Source: Homalodisca vitripennis
Lineage: Eukaryota; Arthropoda; Insecta; Hemiptera; Cicadellidae
Assembly (NCBI RefSeq): GCF_021130785.1
Contig: NC_060213.1
Span: 63,898,001 to 63,962,000 of the forward strand
Length of the DNA stretch: 64,000 bases
Direction: 5' to 3'
Made by a program: the position numbers and the translations under genes
Shown here: piece after piece, positions 49,278 through 62,749 of the stretch
How the letters are laid out: each line of letters opens with the position of its first letter
Numbering within the stretch: the first letter of the stretch is position 1
The notes under the pieces: generated by a model
What the model saw: the letters and a program-made list of their open reading frames with translations, nothing else
The model's database searches: none
Told to the model about the DNA's origin: nothing

Positions 49278-50357
49278 CTTTTAACCTAACAGTAAAAACG
49301 TACCGTATTAGAGTTGTAGCCTTTAAGAAATCTGATTGCAACATATATTTTTGTCTCTAGGAACTATGAGTTCCTGGGAGACCTTTAGTGCGTAGAATCC
49401 TATAAAATGTATAGATTTTTATAGCTCTCGGCATTAAACATTACGCATTTGGTGCAAGTCCACAACGTTTACAACGACTTCTTGAATGATAGAAACTTCA
49501 GAGACTCTGGAAATTACTACTGATCAAACCCTCAAACAATTGCTATGTTTTACTACTCGGTTGCTTGAAGCCATGAATTTAAAGACATAGATAAATTTTT
49601 CAGAGCCACAGAGACCTTTTAGAGTTTGAGATTTTTAGAAATACGGTAACTTTAAATCATTACGCATTCATAGACTCTAGGATTGTTTGTTTTATATCAT
49701 ATTGATGTTAGTATTATATAAAGAGCATGTATCTACTTTTAATACTAGAAGGACGTGTGTTGTATAAGTTACTGTTTCCCGACAGTAAGTTAATCATCTG
49801 TAAATAACACACATTTGTAAATAGTAATAACTATTGTATATAAAAAATGTGTCCCTCCAAACATGTATACCAATTAATGTTTGATAATACCGTTTCATGA
49901 GATGTCAATAATAATTATACGAGAATATTTTTTCAAGTGTCTTGTATATTCTTTCCAAAAGAATATGTTTGTTTGAAAGTACAACCCTTACATGCAATAA
50001 TGTATAACCATCGGACTTCTTCCAATGGGAAAAAATGATAAATTAGTTTCTAAACAAGATTTGGCCATAATCAAGATTTTCATATATGTTTTTCTTTAAA
50101 AGGGATTTATAAGCTACCAGAAGATTCCTTCAAAATTCAATTGAACATTTAGAACAGGCACAGCAGTAGGTGCTAAAATTAAAATCATTATTTGGCCTAA
50201 TAATGAAAACGAATGACAAAGGAATAGTCAGTAGAAGATTGTATAGGGCTACGCCGACAATTTGGAGGCGACAACTTTTTTATTTGTGTTATATATAATT
50301 ATCAATACATTTGTATTGATTCTTTTTATTTTTAAATATAATTGTTAACTATTTAAT
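49278..50357. other. AT-rich spacer to the end of unit 2
   Basis: Counterpart of 21426-23370 without the inverted-terminus element; the empty insertion site is at 49950/49951. Nothing else recognised. Confidence 0.45.
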
Positions 50358-51116
50358 CATAATTTATATTTTTAAATATCATAAATCTATATATTAAAAA
50401 AATGGATAAACCGTTAGTATAAATAAATATTTTATTTTTACTGTGGAAACAAAAACATTTAGGGAAAACATTTTATTTCGTGGGAGAAAAAGAAAGCCGA
50501 GTAAGAAAGAACCTTAATTATTAAATACATACATTATGTGAGGTAGGGGAGTTTTACATATGCAGTAAGTACATGGGGCCCAAGTAAATTCAATTACTGT
50601 CTTTCTTCTGTTTTCTTCTAGTTAAATGTTAGCTCTACGAGTCTAACGTGTTTAGTAAACTTCTTACTGTAAGGTCGATTAGATTATATTTAACAAGTAC
50701 AGAGCAATAAAAATAACCTGAATACAAGAGGTTTCAGTAGTAATAACCGCAGAACTCCATTTTATAAGTACTATTGCAAAACTAACAGAATGTTGAAAAC
50801 ATCGTAATAACATTGTTAAACATAAAGGTTTCTTTACATATGAGAGAAATTTTTAAAAGCAATCATCTACATTCCACCACTTTAAGTATTATTTATTAAT
50901 GGGAATAAACGCCAGATATAATATGACAATAATTATAAAAAGGTCCCATACATGCAATACAATTTTTAAACTTTCTTTATATTTTATATGATTTATAAGC
51001 CATAAATGATATAAATATTACTATCGATACAAAATTTACTAGAATATTAATAAAGGGTAAGGTAATATTCATAAATAGAGAAAATATTTATGAGGGCTGA
51101 AATTGGAATATAATAT

Positions 51117-51401
51117 CGTGTACTCCTAGACGTCTTTGGCAGTAATACTTAGTAGCATGTAAAATATGCTTTTTAAATTTTTACCTACCACGTTGCTTTG
51201 AAAAAACGGGGAATTCACTGTATATTGGTCTTCCATTGTAGTTGTCATAATCCGGTTGGTAAAATCAAGAGATCTACAACAGTCAAATAATACGAAACAA
51301 AATCATCGTGATCTACATGAGAGCAATATAAAGGCGGTAATACATTTTTAACTAAGGCAGTAAAGTACATATATGCATACTTTAAAGTGTGTAATTTACT
51401 T
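51117..51401 (-). pseudogene. Unidentified minus-strand fragment, unit 3 copy, frame broken
   Basis: Third copy of the fragment at 787-1032. Compared with units 1 and 2 it has one extra A in the run near 51211 and lacks two bases near 51260, so the reading frame is not kept. This argues that the fragment is not under selection as a protein in this unit. Confidence 0.3.
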
Positions 51402-52139
51402 ACAATCATCTCAACTTTTCAGTTATATAGTGAAATACTAGTTATTAAAAAAACCTTTACTGGAAAATATCCATTTTGTGGCGACCTAATAAGAAAACTG
51501 AACATTAAAAATTATTATCTATATGCAGGCGGCAGTACGTATGTTTACAAACTTATCATCATTGTCAGTAATAGAAATTTAAATGTTAATTAAAAGTTTA
51601 ATGATTTTTATTTCATTTTGTTTTACATAAAAGTCACAAACAAATCTTAATAAAATGCAGAAATCCATATCTTGAAAAACTAAAAAATATAATGATTTGA
51701 TTTAGCATCAAATATGCTTTAAAAACTCTCCATAGAGACCATATTAATATCATGGATTTTTTTACAAATGTTTACCAAATTCAGTTACAATTTGGATTCA
51801 TAATCCACTCATTTGGGTGGGATTATTGCATACAAATTCCTGGATTGCTAGCTAAACAATTTTTTGTTATGAATATTTCAAGTGCATATATCTCATATAC
51901 AGGTGAAAAGCTTTGAACATAATTTGTGAAAAAACCAATCATAAACATAGCATTAAAATGACGTAATAACGTGACGTATTGTGTAAAGATTGTGTGATAT
52001 TTTGACTTTTCTTATTTTAAAAGTCTATTGATTTGAACTTATAAGTTCCACCTAAAATACCGCTATTCGTGATAGGTAACTAACATCTCGAGTTTCTTAT
52101 TATAAATCAATCATATTTGTTTGTAAATATTCAATGACA

Positions 52140-52960
52140 ACTATAATATTTAATACTAAAAGCCACTGTAAACTCTTCATGTCATTTATGATTATTTACC
52201 TTCAGGATTTTAGGTATTTTAAATTCAATTTCCCATTATAGTCTGGTAAGAAATAAACTGTTATGATCCTGATACAGAGAAGCCGTTACAAAGTATAACA
52301 GCGCCATTACTGTTGTGTTGGATAGTTGATGAGCGCTTCTGCATCAGCCGATTTATATTTTCATTGAATAATCCTGCCATAGTAACTTAGCTAAAAATAA
52401 AGGTAATTAATTAAATAAGTAATTGATTGAATCAAAATTACAAAAAACATGCTATTAACGCACTACACGCATGCTACTGTACGCACATTATATAGTAAAG
52501 TTTATTAGTTGCATAAGGTTTGTAATTTGTTAATATGGTTGAAATAAATACATAATATTTAGTTATATCAAAATAATTTTCAAAAAGAACTCATTGCTTT
52601 GTCTGCAATGTATTCTGCTATCATATATCTGCAGTAGGCCTACTTATAAACAATCTAATTTTATGTCTTATATTTCTAAGAGGAACAATGAATATTGTTT
52701 ACGAACTGTAAATTGTGGCGTGATAAAAAAGAGTGTGGCTTAGTCCGGAACCCAGCAAAGTAATATCGTTTAATGTCAACATTACCATCTGAGGATAACG
52801 AGTGTTGCTGAGTCAGCTGATCCTGTAAACGACAGGATCTACTTTAATAAGCGATAGATCGAGCTGCACCTGATCACACTTTCTAAAAGCTACCGAAACA
52901 CAACATTTGTTAGAGAATATTTCTACATTCACAATGTTTTTAATTATACTTATGGTTCTA
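52140..52960. repeat. Internal duplicated block A, unit 3, with ~460-bp deletion
   Basis: The first core (from 52268) runs only to about 52350, then jumps to the equivalent of 2485 in unit 1. The second core (about 52700-52930) is present. From about 52870 on the sequence becomes much more diverged. Confidence 0.65.
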
Positions 52961-54600
52961 CTGAATGATCATGTAAGTGTCGATAAAAATAAATGCATAT
53001 ATAAGATTAAAAGGGCGATCCAAGTTTACAATCACTAATACTTCCTTGTAATTCGAAATTAAAAAAATATGTATGTTAAAGGAATATGTTAGCAATGGTT
53101 TTTATAAAATAATAATGGTCATCTTTACTTCTCATATGTCAATCATTTACATTTAAAATATATTCACCGTTTTAAATTATCACGAGTTTAAGCAATGAAA
53201 GAGAATGTGAGAAAAAAATAAGATAATGATAAAATTTAAACAGGTAGAATAATCGAACGCCGAGTAATATAACGAAAATAAAGATCCGGAACGACAGGAT
53301 ATCGAACATTTGTCATCTTTAAGGTTACAAAAAGCATAAAAAAACGTTCGAGGATACAATTATATCCTCTTCGTCACGTGGTCTCATACTGACATCAAGT
53401 GATATGACAATACGTTAGTCAACGCAACATGGTGAGGGGGAAATGTGGTGTAGTAACTACCCATACGGCCATTCTAGCAATGATGCTTCCTAGTTCTATT
53501 ATGTTACATAAAAACTCATATAGTTTTAAGACTTATATTGCATTTGGTGCATAAGTAAACGTTTCTTCACATGGAGCTCCAACAAACCATAATTTGTAAA
53601 TAAATAACAACTATAATTGATAAAAATATGTTTCTCATAAAATTTATGTTTGATTCTAAAGTTAGATGAGATGCTAATAATACTTTTATAAAATTTTTTG
53701 CTACTGGTGTTTCACCCCATTAGCTCAGTGGGTAATCACGAATTATCTTTGGTTAACATTCGTTTAATATAACATTTATGAGAGTAGTGGATTATAAATA
53801 GCCGTAAAAAAGAGGCTTATATATGATAATACGAGTTTACAAATACACATTAAAATAGGTTTTTTTAAATCCTATAACAAAAAAGGTATTACGGCAGTTC
53901 GCTACCATCCAAGCTCATTTATAACAGTTCAAGGTAATTAACTATTCCACGGATGTCCAGTGAGTTAACATTCAGTAACTATCATTAATTTTATACTATT
54001 TCGTTGAATTCAAACAGAAATTGAACCGCGAAAGTGGCATAGATATATACCATATTTTTATAGAATGCCGTAATTAAGGATCGTCCATCATTGCTTACTT
54101 CGCACTATTGGAATACGATACGCAGACCCATGGGCCTTTGTTAAGGACATAGTTGTCCTTCCTTTCTTGAATTAGATGTTTTCATAGTAGTAACATATGT
54201 TATTTTTGCGTTTCATTATTAACCGTGGGCTTGTACGTATCTGCTGATAAAGATCATGTCACCTATGGACATTTCCAGATCCTGACCTGAAATTATGTCC
54301 CAATAATCAAACCATTAAAAATCATAAATAAAAAAGAAACCCCAAATTTGGTCAATCTTTTGAAGTCGGCCCTTCGGAAGGAATGGAGAAATTTATCCAT
54401 CTGGACCCGGCTACTAAAATTTATTCCGGAAGGTGACCTCCAAATAAATAATGGGAGACAGCAGGGAGCTTGTCACCGAGCCCTTGATGGTACTGCTGCA
54501 GAGTTCTTAAATACTTAAATACCAATTACTCTCAAACTAATGAAATTATTTGGATCCAGTCTGGCACTCTATCCGTACAATCTAGATTTCTTTGCCTTCA
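52870..54600. repeat. Diverged (mosaic) segment of unit 3
   Basis: In the equivalent region units 1 and 2 are near-identical to each other, while unit 3 is roughly 80 percent similar by eye. Example: GGTGAGGGGGGAGTGGGG in unit 1 against GGTGAGGGGGAAATGTGG near 53431. Similarity jumps back to the usual level after about 54600. The segment also lacks the hairpin cluster and about 680 bp equivalent to 4520-5200. Confidence 0.65.
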
Positions 54601-54777
54601 ATAGGTTCATATCCAAACCAAAAAGCGTCCAATTAACTTTTTCCAGGCAGTAAGGGTGGAGCTTTTATACAGATTTTCAAAGCCATAGTTATGTTTTTAT
54701 TATTATTTTAGAACATATTAATATTTACTTAATACATAATTATTTATAAATTATTGTTAGTTTGAAGTTGATTCTTA

Positions 54778-55195
54778 TTATTTTTAAACATACTATATAT
54801 TATTATTTAATTTTAAAAATGAATAAATCGTTTATATCAAAAATTAATAATAAGTTAATTTTGACATATGGAAATAAAAACGGTTAGGAAATATTTACAG
54901 CATTACTTCTCGAGAGAAATAAGAAACCTGAAAAAGTAATGAACTTTAATTAGTAAGTTGCAGAAGTTTATGTAAGGTAAGAGAGTTTTACATTTGCAGT
55001 AAATAGTGTTTCCAACGTAAATGCTTTCCCTTACTTCCCTCTTTTGTTTTCTTCTAGTTAAAAGTTAACTCTACGAGGTAATGTATTAAGAAAACTTCTT
55101 ACAATGTTATCCTACTATAATATATATTTAACTAGTGCAGAACTATATAAATAACTTAAATGCGTGAAGTTTTCAGTAGTAAAAGTTCAAGAGCC
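54778..55195. repeat. Internal copy of the unit's first ~430 bases, unit 3
   Basis: Equivalent of 5940-6360, with the same shared phrases. It lies just after the end of the diverged mosaic stretch. Confidence 0.68.
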
Positions 55196-55502
55196 GTGAC
55201 AAAATTTGCATTGCACAAGTGCATACCCTAATTGTTAATGAAATCGACCTGTTCAAAACCTTAAAGTAGCGAAGTTCAATCTCTTTAAATAGCTTTCTAA
55301 TGGCTTTATGTCTATCGTCCGAAGGTTGGTTGTAAGATTTATAAAACATTATAATCCGAGAATAATATACTGTACGTGTAATATTTTTAACCGTATTTGT
55401 ATTCTACAATTTTGACCTCTACCATAATGTTATTGTGGCGGATGATCAATTTTATTCCAATTGCACTTGGGGGAAGATTGAATTTTATATAAAGTAAAAT
55501 AA

Positions 55503-56330
55503 TAACCATTACTAGCACACAGTAATATTTTTATTAAAATCAATTGCCAATAAATTATTTTTCTTCGACAAAGCTACCAGAATAAAAATAAAACGAAATA
55601 TATTATTTTATTCTATTCATTAAGGAATGTCTTTATTAATAGTGTTAATATATTTACAAATAAAGGCGTATGCTATGCTACTTCGTTATACCTTATTCTG
55701 TAATTCCTAAGTTTTAAAGCTACTGAATCATTTATGGTGGTACATAACCATTACTGCAATAAATTTCCATTTAACTACATGCGTGAAGATTTCAGTAGTG
55801 ACATAATTTGCATTGCATAAGTGCATATCCTTATTGTTTATGAAATCGACAGATATACTCTCCGCTTCAAAGGAAGTGAGACTAGATTTGGTGGAAGTTG
55901 ATTAATAACGTATCAAGTTGTTAAAAATATCACATGAACTTTTTGGATTATACTTTTTACTTTGATAGTAATTTTACTAAATCAATGTTATATAATTGTC
56001 AGTTAAACATGTTAAAAACATTATAGGTATAATCATAACCATGACTAGCACACAGTAATATTTCTATCAAAATCTATTGTCAATAAATTAGTTTTCTCTA
56101 AAAAAGTTACCAGAATAAAAATAAAAGAAATATATTATATAATTCAATTCATTAAGGAATGCCTTTATTTATAGTGGTAATATATTTACAAATAAATGTG
56201 TATGCTTCTTTCGTTATATCTTATTCCGTTATTCCTTAGTTATAAAACTACTGAATCATTCCTGGTGGTAGCCTAAATTACCATTACTGCAATAAATAAC
56301 CATTTCACTACAAATAACTAATTCATTATA
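55503..56330. repeat. Tandem duplication with ~531-bp period, unit 3
   Basis: ACTAGCACACAGTAATATTT occurs at 55511 and 56043, and CCAGAATAAAAATAAAA, ATTCATTAAGGAATG and ATATATTTACAAATAAA follow in both copies. Units 1 and 2 have one copy, in which the polymerase relic lies; both unit 3 copies lack that relic. Confidence 0.75.
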
Positions 56331-56719
56331 CTTGTTTGATTTGTAACGCAAATTGGTATTTAAAATTGTTTATGGGCCATGTCAAGCTCCCTATTTGTCC
56401 TATATAAAATATGCAAATAATCAAAGATTCTAAAATCAGTTTAGTAGTTCATGAAGAGATTGACAGTATTAGTTTTATATTTCTACTTCTAAACGTGGTT
56501 GAAAGTATATAATAGAACAATGTTTTTTGAACTTCTACCAATCCAATAAACTCACAAATTCATAAACGCACTGATATAAGTATCACGTGGTTGGATTCTA
56601 AGGTAACTTACAATTTTTAAGTACAGTTCTCACTAAAAGGACAAAATTGGGATTTGCATGTATTTACAGTTTTTTTTATTATTTTTATTACCTTTTAATA
56701 CAACATAAAAGCCTCAAAA

Positions 56720-56993
56720 AGCGTACCACTAACTCGGATTTGCAAGAAGCAGCCTCACTGCAAGAGCAACAAGTCACAATTTTTCGACAGTATTGCTCCA
56801 TTTGTCAATACAATGGGGCGTTTTTCAAGCGGTGAATATTGTGGAAAATGGCTTCAGCGGGACTTCCGACTTCACTGAACCTCCAGTAAATTTCACTTAT
56901 TTGATGGCAAAACAAGCAATTGCAGACTACTTCCACGTCTCCAGTGTCACTGTTAGTTCTCAACCTGACTACTACACAAAAGTTTGTACTTAG
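56720..56993 (+). pseudogene. Unidentified GC-richer relic, unit 3
   Basis: Copy of 7490-7758 with the second frame open to the same stop and three or four amino-acid changes (Leu to Phe, Asn to Tyr, Leu to Pro). No start context or domain was recognised. Confidence 0.25.
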
Positions 56994-57099
56994 CTGTATA
57001 GCTGCCTACATATTACATATTAACGGATCATTATTTACAGTAAAATAAATTACAACATTATCTATTTTGTTTTAAAAGCTTAAGCTATTCTGTTATTTA

Positions 57100-57835
57100 T
57101 TACTGAACGTAGCATTGGAAAGGTTATAAAGAAATATATATTTGTGTGTTTGTGTGTGTGTGTGTGTATAAATGTATTATGCATATATATGATACATGAA
57201 AGAGGGTTTTCCATATCTTAAATAAAAGTTGCATATTATTTATTTCAATTTCTTTCGGCAACAAATTAAGTAAATATTGATTATTATATCTAAAAATTAC
57301 ACATTTGTAATCCGAAAACTAAATATAATTATTAACAGTTTGTAGTACATATTACAATATTTTTAAAGGCTTTATCCTTATTTTATTGCATATTATGTTA
57401 ACTAGGGTACACAATCCTTCACCAATGTTAAGTTTTGCTTCTGCCTGAAACCTATTGTAACAAATCTAATATTACTGAAAGTAGCATTGGAAAGGTTATA
57501 AATAAATATATATATTTGTGTGTATGATGTGTGTATGAAGCAAAGTGAATGGGTCTATACTACCACATATACGAGTATCTTTGTCAATAATTGCCTCTAA
57601 ACTGTAATAAATTTCCATATCAATACATAAATTATATACAATATATCACAGATAAAATATTTTGCAAAATCTGAGTCTCAAAAATTTCTTTTGAAAGAAT
57701 AATTTCACTTTAAATTATTATTATAGTTAAAAGTTATTTAACTGTAAGAACGTATTAGACCAAATATAGAAGTTCGTATATGTGAGTCTGTGTGTGTGTG
57801 TGTGTGTTGTGTGTGTGTGTGTGTGTGTGTGTTTC
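57100..57835. repeat. Locus 1 in unit 3: GT tracts split by tandem-duplicated insertion
   Basis: The microsatellite is present as two GT tracts (about 57143-57168 and 57789-57832) separated by ~620 bp absent from the other units. The flank GTAGCATTGGAAAGGTTATA recurs about 370 bp apart (57109 and 57481), so part of the extra DNA is a tandem duplication of the locus itself. Confidence 0.75.
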
Positions 57836-58409
57836 CAAGTAGGATAATTACTTTTATATAATATTTATTGTTCACCATTTCTTATTTATTTTTCTTATCT
57901 AGTACGCTTAAATCCTGCAGTTTATTGTAGTTATATATTTTGTTTAGAAACTCTGGGCCTCATATTTATTTGGTAACCCAGTCCCCTTATTTTAACAGCA
58001 AGAGTTGGACTATTTATTGTATTTAAATTAAGTACTTTTTTAAACTTTTTAACTTAAAAATTGTTAGTATTAATATTTCAATACTATAGGCATTTAATAA
58101 TTACATTGTTATGATGGAAATTGTGAGATTGAAATAATTATCAAATATAAAAGCCTAATTATTATTTAAATAACTGTTTAATATATACTTTATATCTTGA
58201 ATAATTGAATAGTTGTATTCAGTACTTTCAAGAAATAAATTTTGTTACCAACAAATCTAAGTCAATCTACATGGTATAATATCCAGAGAATTTTACATAA
58301 ATCCCCATCTTCGGTAATGATTGGTGAAAAATCATTGTATTTGTAAAATAATTTCCTCCAATAAATATTTACTAGGAAATTGAACAAATCATTGTCCTAA
58401 GTCCTTATT

Positions 58410-59135
58410 GAATTGCTTACTGAACTTATTTTTACACGCATATCTTATTGTATTACACTGTGGGGTTCTTGTCCAAATTCATATTTTTAAAGATTATTTA
58501 AATTACAACAAAATCTGATCGTATAGTCAGTAACTTAATTTCCCGAGAGTCATGTAGAGAATTCTTTAAGAAGCTCAAATTACTGACATTGCCTGCGCTG
58601 CGCTGTACGTGCTTGAGACGAGCATACGCGTATTCTGCCATTTCAGGTGCAACGTAGGGATGTCCATAGTTATAATAAAAGAGCTGGAGAAAACTACAGA
58701 GTTCCTCAACACAGGCTACAACTTCATGGCCATCTCCCGTCTCAGATGGGTGTCAGATTTATCAATTGTTTACCAGAAAAAAATCAAATCTATCACAAGT
58801 CAATCGAAATTCAAAATGGCGTTGACAGAATATTTAATAGCAACCACATTTTATTCCCTGGGCGAGTTCTTAGAACACAGCATCCAACGTTGCCAGAGCT
58901 GAAAGACGTGGGGAGCAATAGGGTGTGCGGCTCAGTTGATATGAAAGGTTTTAAAATATGTGTATATGTATAGCTGTAAAATTTATTGAATACATTTCTT
59001 TATTTGAAATTTTATTTTAATTTTAAATATTTTATACATGACGAAGCTTATTGGCTGAAAAATAGGATTCGTGACGCTTGTTATACACTTATGTATAAAT
59101 GTTAAATAATGACAATAAAGAACTATTGAATTGAA
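58410..59135 (+). pseudogene. LINE reverse-transcriptase tail, unit 3
   Basis: Copy of 8491-9215. Tail frame at 58647-58973, 3' terminus at about 59117-59135. Differences from units 1 and 2 are scattered substitutions, as expected for a neutrally evolving relic. Confidence 0.7.
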
Positions 59136-59880
59136 TCTAAAAAATTCACAGACATTTATCAATAGTGAACACAAAATTCTGAGACTATCAAGCTGTTACA
59201 AACGTTTGAGATAAGCCCGGCGTGACAAGTCAACAATACAAGATCGTATAATACTTGTCAGTAACACACTAGTAACATAGTTTATAGATATAATTACCTT
59301 AGGCTTAGAATATCTATATCAGATTTGGTCATACATTAAATTTATCTTAACAAGTGACTATAAGGTGACCCAGTGGCTACGTAGTATATACCAAACACTC
59401 ACTATTTTGTATAAATTACTCTTAAAACCGAAAATTTTCACTATGCAACAATAGTTTTACCTTTCAAACAAAGCTTTATTTCTAAGCCCTGTTCAGACAG
59501 AAATTTTCTCTCGGTTTTTGCTCAGGTGGAAAACAGGGTACTTTTTTATTAAGCTGGAGGCTAGATCTGAATTAATTCCGTAAATATCCTTGCTCAATAT
59601 GTCTTTAATCTATCAACATATTTTGTAAAATATAATATTATTTCGGTCTTTAGGTTTTATTTTAAGACTTTCCGTTGAGATTTTCAACAGAGATAAGCTT
59701 TAAAAATTTGGGCCATGCGAAATTCAGTAGAATTTTATAAGGGGATTACTAAAATATTTTTATAATAATAGATTTTTTAAGCAATATTTCCATTGTTTAA
59801 TGAAACTTTGTGTTACTATGGTTTTATTTCAGTTAATCAAATTATAACATAAATCAATATATTTTTAAAAAATACTGGCT

Positions 59881-60096
59881 TTAATTAGTTATACCATTAC
59901 GGAGAAAACTTTCTATACAACTATCAATTTCTCGACTGGCATACATTTTAAATCTGAAGTTTGTATTTTCCAATAAATTCATACTTACATATAGATTCCG
60001 CATTTCGGATGAATTTTCTTTTACTTGGCAATTTTTAAATGAATGTTCGTAGATAATTAAATAAAATTTAATTTTATGTGGTAGGAACAAATTATA
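59881..60096 (-). other. Well-conserved minus-strand ORF, unit 3
   Basis: Copy of 9950-10165 with one change (Asp to Asn five residues from the end). Flanking spacer differs more, including a 14-bp insertion near 59775. Confidence 0.3.
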
Positions 60097-62060
60097 CTAC
60101 AAATTAGGAAGTTAGTGGTTTTTTATAGAAAGAGGTATCCGAGACATAGGGTATGATTTTTCTTGATCGGTCAACAAGACAAACTCAGCTGCTGTGTCGG
60201 AAATATAATTAATTAGGACCAAACATCCCCGCACTTTTTTCCAAATATGATGTAAGTGTCAGGTTAAACACTGACTCTGACTCTAATATTAGGCTCACAT
60301 ATTAAGCTCACATATTAAGAATGACTCACATATTAAGCATTAACACTTCTGTAATATACACCAGATGTAGGCCTTATAATAATAATTAGTTTTTAGGTTT
60401 TTCTGCGTTTTTTAATACGTTACGCTTTCTTACTTGTTTAATTAAAGGCTAAAATGTAAAAAGAAATGTTGTAAGATTTGTAAATCGTAACCTTTAATTT
60501 AATATTATTAATCCGTTTCTGTACATTGTTATTTATTTTTGTATAAACCACAAAGTAATACTTCTTGGTAAGGAGGGCAAGTAGTATTAAAGCCAATGAA
60601 TCAGCCAAGGCGTCCACTTCGCTAAAGTTTCTTACTTATGGCCACCCTGCTTTGCCCTTGTGGCTTGTTTGAAAACTTTCTTGTTATTTAGACTTTTCAC
60701 TTTGACATATTTTGTAGCTAAAAATTAGCACAGAAATACATAATAAAATATTTTTATTAATTTTATCTGTTTTCCAATTTATTCTAACACAATAAAGGGA
60801 AAAAATATATTTGAATAATGTTTTTAGATAAAGATAATCGTAAATATTTAATCGTGCTGTGATAACGTTTTCTAAAGTTTATAACTTTTATTGTGCTATA
60901 ATCAATTTCTAAAAAAGACAGTTAATATATTTTTTTTTTTGGGAAAATAAAAAACAATACAAATAATTCTCTTCAACAACCGTAATTATTATTCTTTTAT
61001 CATATTATAATATACTTAAAATTATTATTTTTAAAGTTTGCATATAAATTAGGTAATTAATTTTAAAATGTTTTGTTGTTTAATTTTTTAATTACTTCTG
61101 GGAAGTCTCAGAAGCAATAACCTGTAAGAAATTTATCATGTTTGTTAGACAACAAGAAAAAAATGCGCAATGACTAAAGCACAATGTTCACTGAATGTTT
61201 AAGTCTGTGTTAATACGGAAGTATTAGTTTTAATTAATAAAAGGTCATTAAAATACATAGGTTTATTAATTACTGGTTACTTAACTGATGTATCCTGAAC
61301 TCTCTAGTACGTGCTGAGGAAACTACACTATATCAAACCGAATGAGAAACTTGCGTGTAACAAGTCACGTGATTTAGTATCGGTGCCAGCAACTTCCTCA
61401 CGCCGCCTACACTTCCTTGAGATTTCCTCACTTAACAGCTATCTACCTTATCATATATTAAACAAGTAATAGTAAATTATCGTTAAATAGTAAGATTGCA
61501 TTAAAAATAAACATTTGTAGCTCTGATTTTATCATTGCACACATTCAAAATTAGCTGAAGCAAATGCATGACCATAATTAAATTTAAAAATGCAATGGCC
61601 TAATTTCTTTTCGAGGAAATTGAAACTGATGAGTTGTTTTATTAAATTGAAAGCTTAACATTAAACATTGTTTAATCTATTTACATAATTAAATATTATA
61701 AGATGATTAAATGGAACGTAATTTTGGTTACTTTCACACTATATAAGAACACAACCTGTTTTTAATGAAATCTATATAAGACATTTCGTAAAAAATGTTT
61801 TGATGGAGGTCAAATGATAGGGTATCAAGGGGGTTACATATATGAACGACACTTTTAAGATTATATTTTTCGTAGCCTAAAACCGTTCATCATTCAGTAA
61901 AAAATAGTTTAATCACCGTCACAAAATTAGATAAAGATACTGAGATTTGCTACTTCAAGAGTCTGTAACGCTTTCGAGGTTTAATGGTTGATCTTATAGA
62001 TTACGTATCCTTCATACATTATTAAACTAGCTTAATAATGAAGGACAGCTTTTGGTGCTG
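60097..62060. other. AT-rich spacer, unit 3
   Basis: Counterpart of 10166-13150 without the unit 1 insertion; nothing recognised. Confidence 0.45.
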
Positions 62061-62064
62061 TTAA

Positions 62065-62745
62065 CCGTCCAACTGGCGGTCATTTTTTCCTGTAGTGGCG
62101 GCATGTTTTCGAGCCTCGTGCAAGGGTTTTTTTTAAGAATTTATTAAAAATATAAATTAAAAGTAATATATATAGAAGTATATATATTTGTGTTCAGAAT
62201 TAAACATATAATAATATTAGTATTTAAATTTGGCCTTAAAAAAATGTTTACTAAATTTTTTTTTTTACATGAAATTCAAAATTTACATTTTCTTTTTTTT
62301 TAATTTGGGGGGGACCATACCTAGCAAACCCAGTTATAGTAAGAAAACTACAAAAGTGAGATTACCATTTTGTGTCAAATTTATTCTAGTTTCAGAAACA
62401 CATAAGCATTATACAAATTTATGAAACTATAATAACACTATATAACAAAAAGCAGCGATGCGCATAAATTGTGAAAATAGGGTGTATATGTAAGAGTTTG
62501 CTAATAAAAGTTTTTACTAATACAGTTTTACTTCAACACATGTTATATTTGCATATTTAAAAACTATAGTATTCCTTAGGCTTTTTTATCCCGAATCCAA
62601 TGGTACATGAATCGAATCGATACGTTGCCGGAATATACTGTAATGAGTGATTATGCAAGGGAATGTTTGTTTATCAAAATTTTGATGAACAACAATCATC
62701 AATGGGTTATGTTTATCAAAATTTTGATGAACAACAGTTGGAGGG
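62065..62745. mobile_element. Non-autonomous piggyBac-like element, 681 bp, unit 3 only
   Basis: Flanked by perfect TTAA on both sides (62061-62064, 62746-62749), with short inverted ends CCGTCCAACTG and CCCTCCAACTG. Units 1 and 2 have the uninterrupted sequence GCTGTTAAG. Near the right end a direct repeat of TATCAAAATTTTGATGAACA (about 62672 and 62713) contains a palindrome. The 64-codon frame inside (62230-62424) is low complexity and not a transposase. Sequence is unrelated to the unit 1 element apart from the TTAA/CC rule. Confidence 0.8.
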
Positions 62746-62749
62746 TTAA

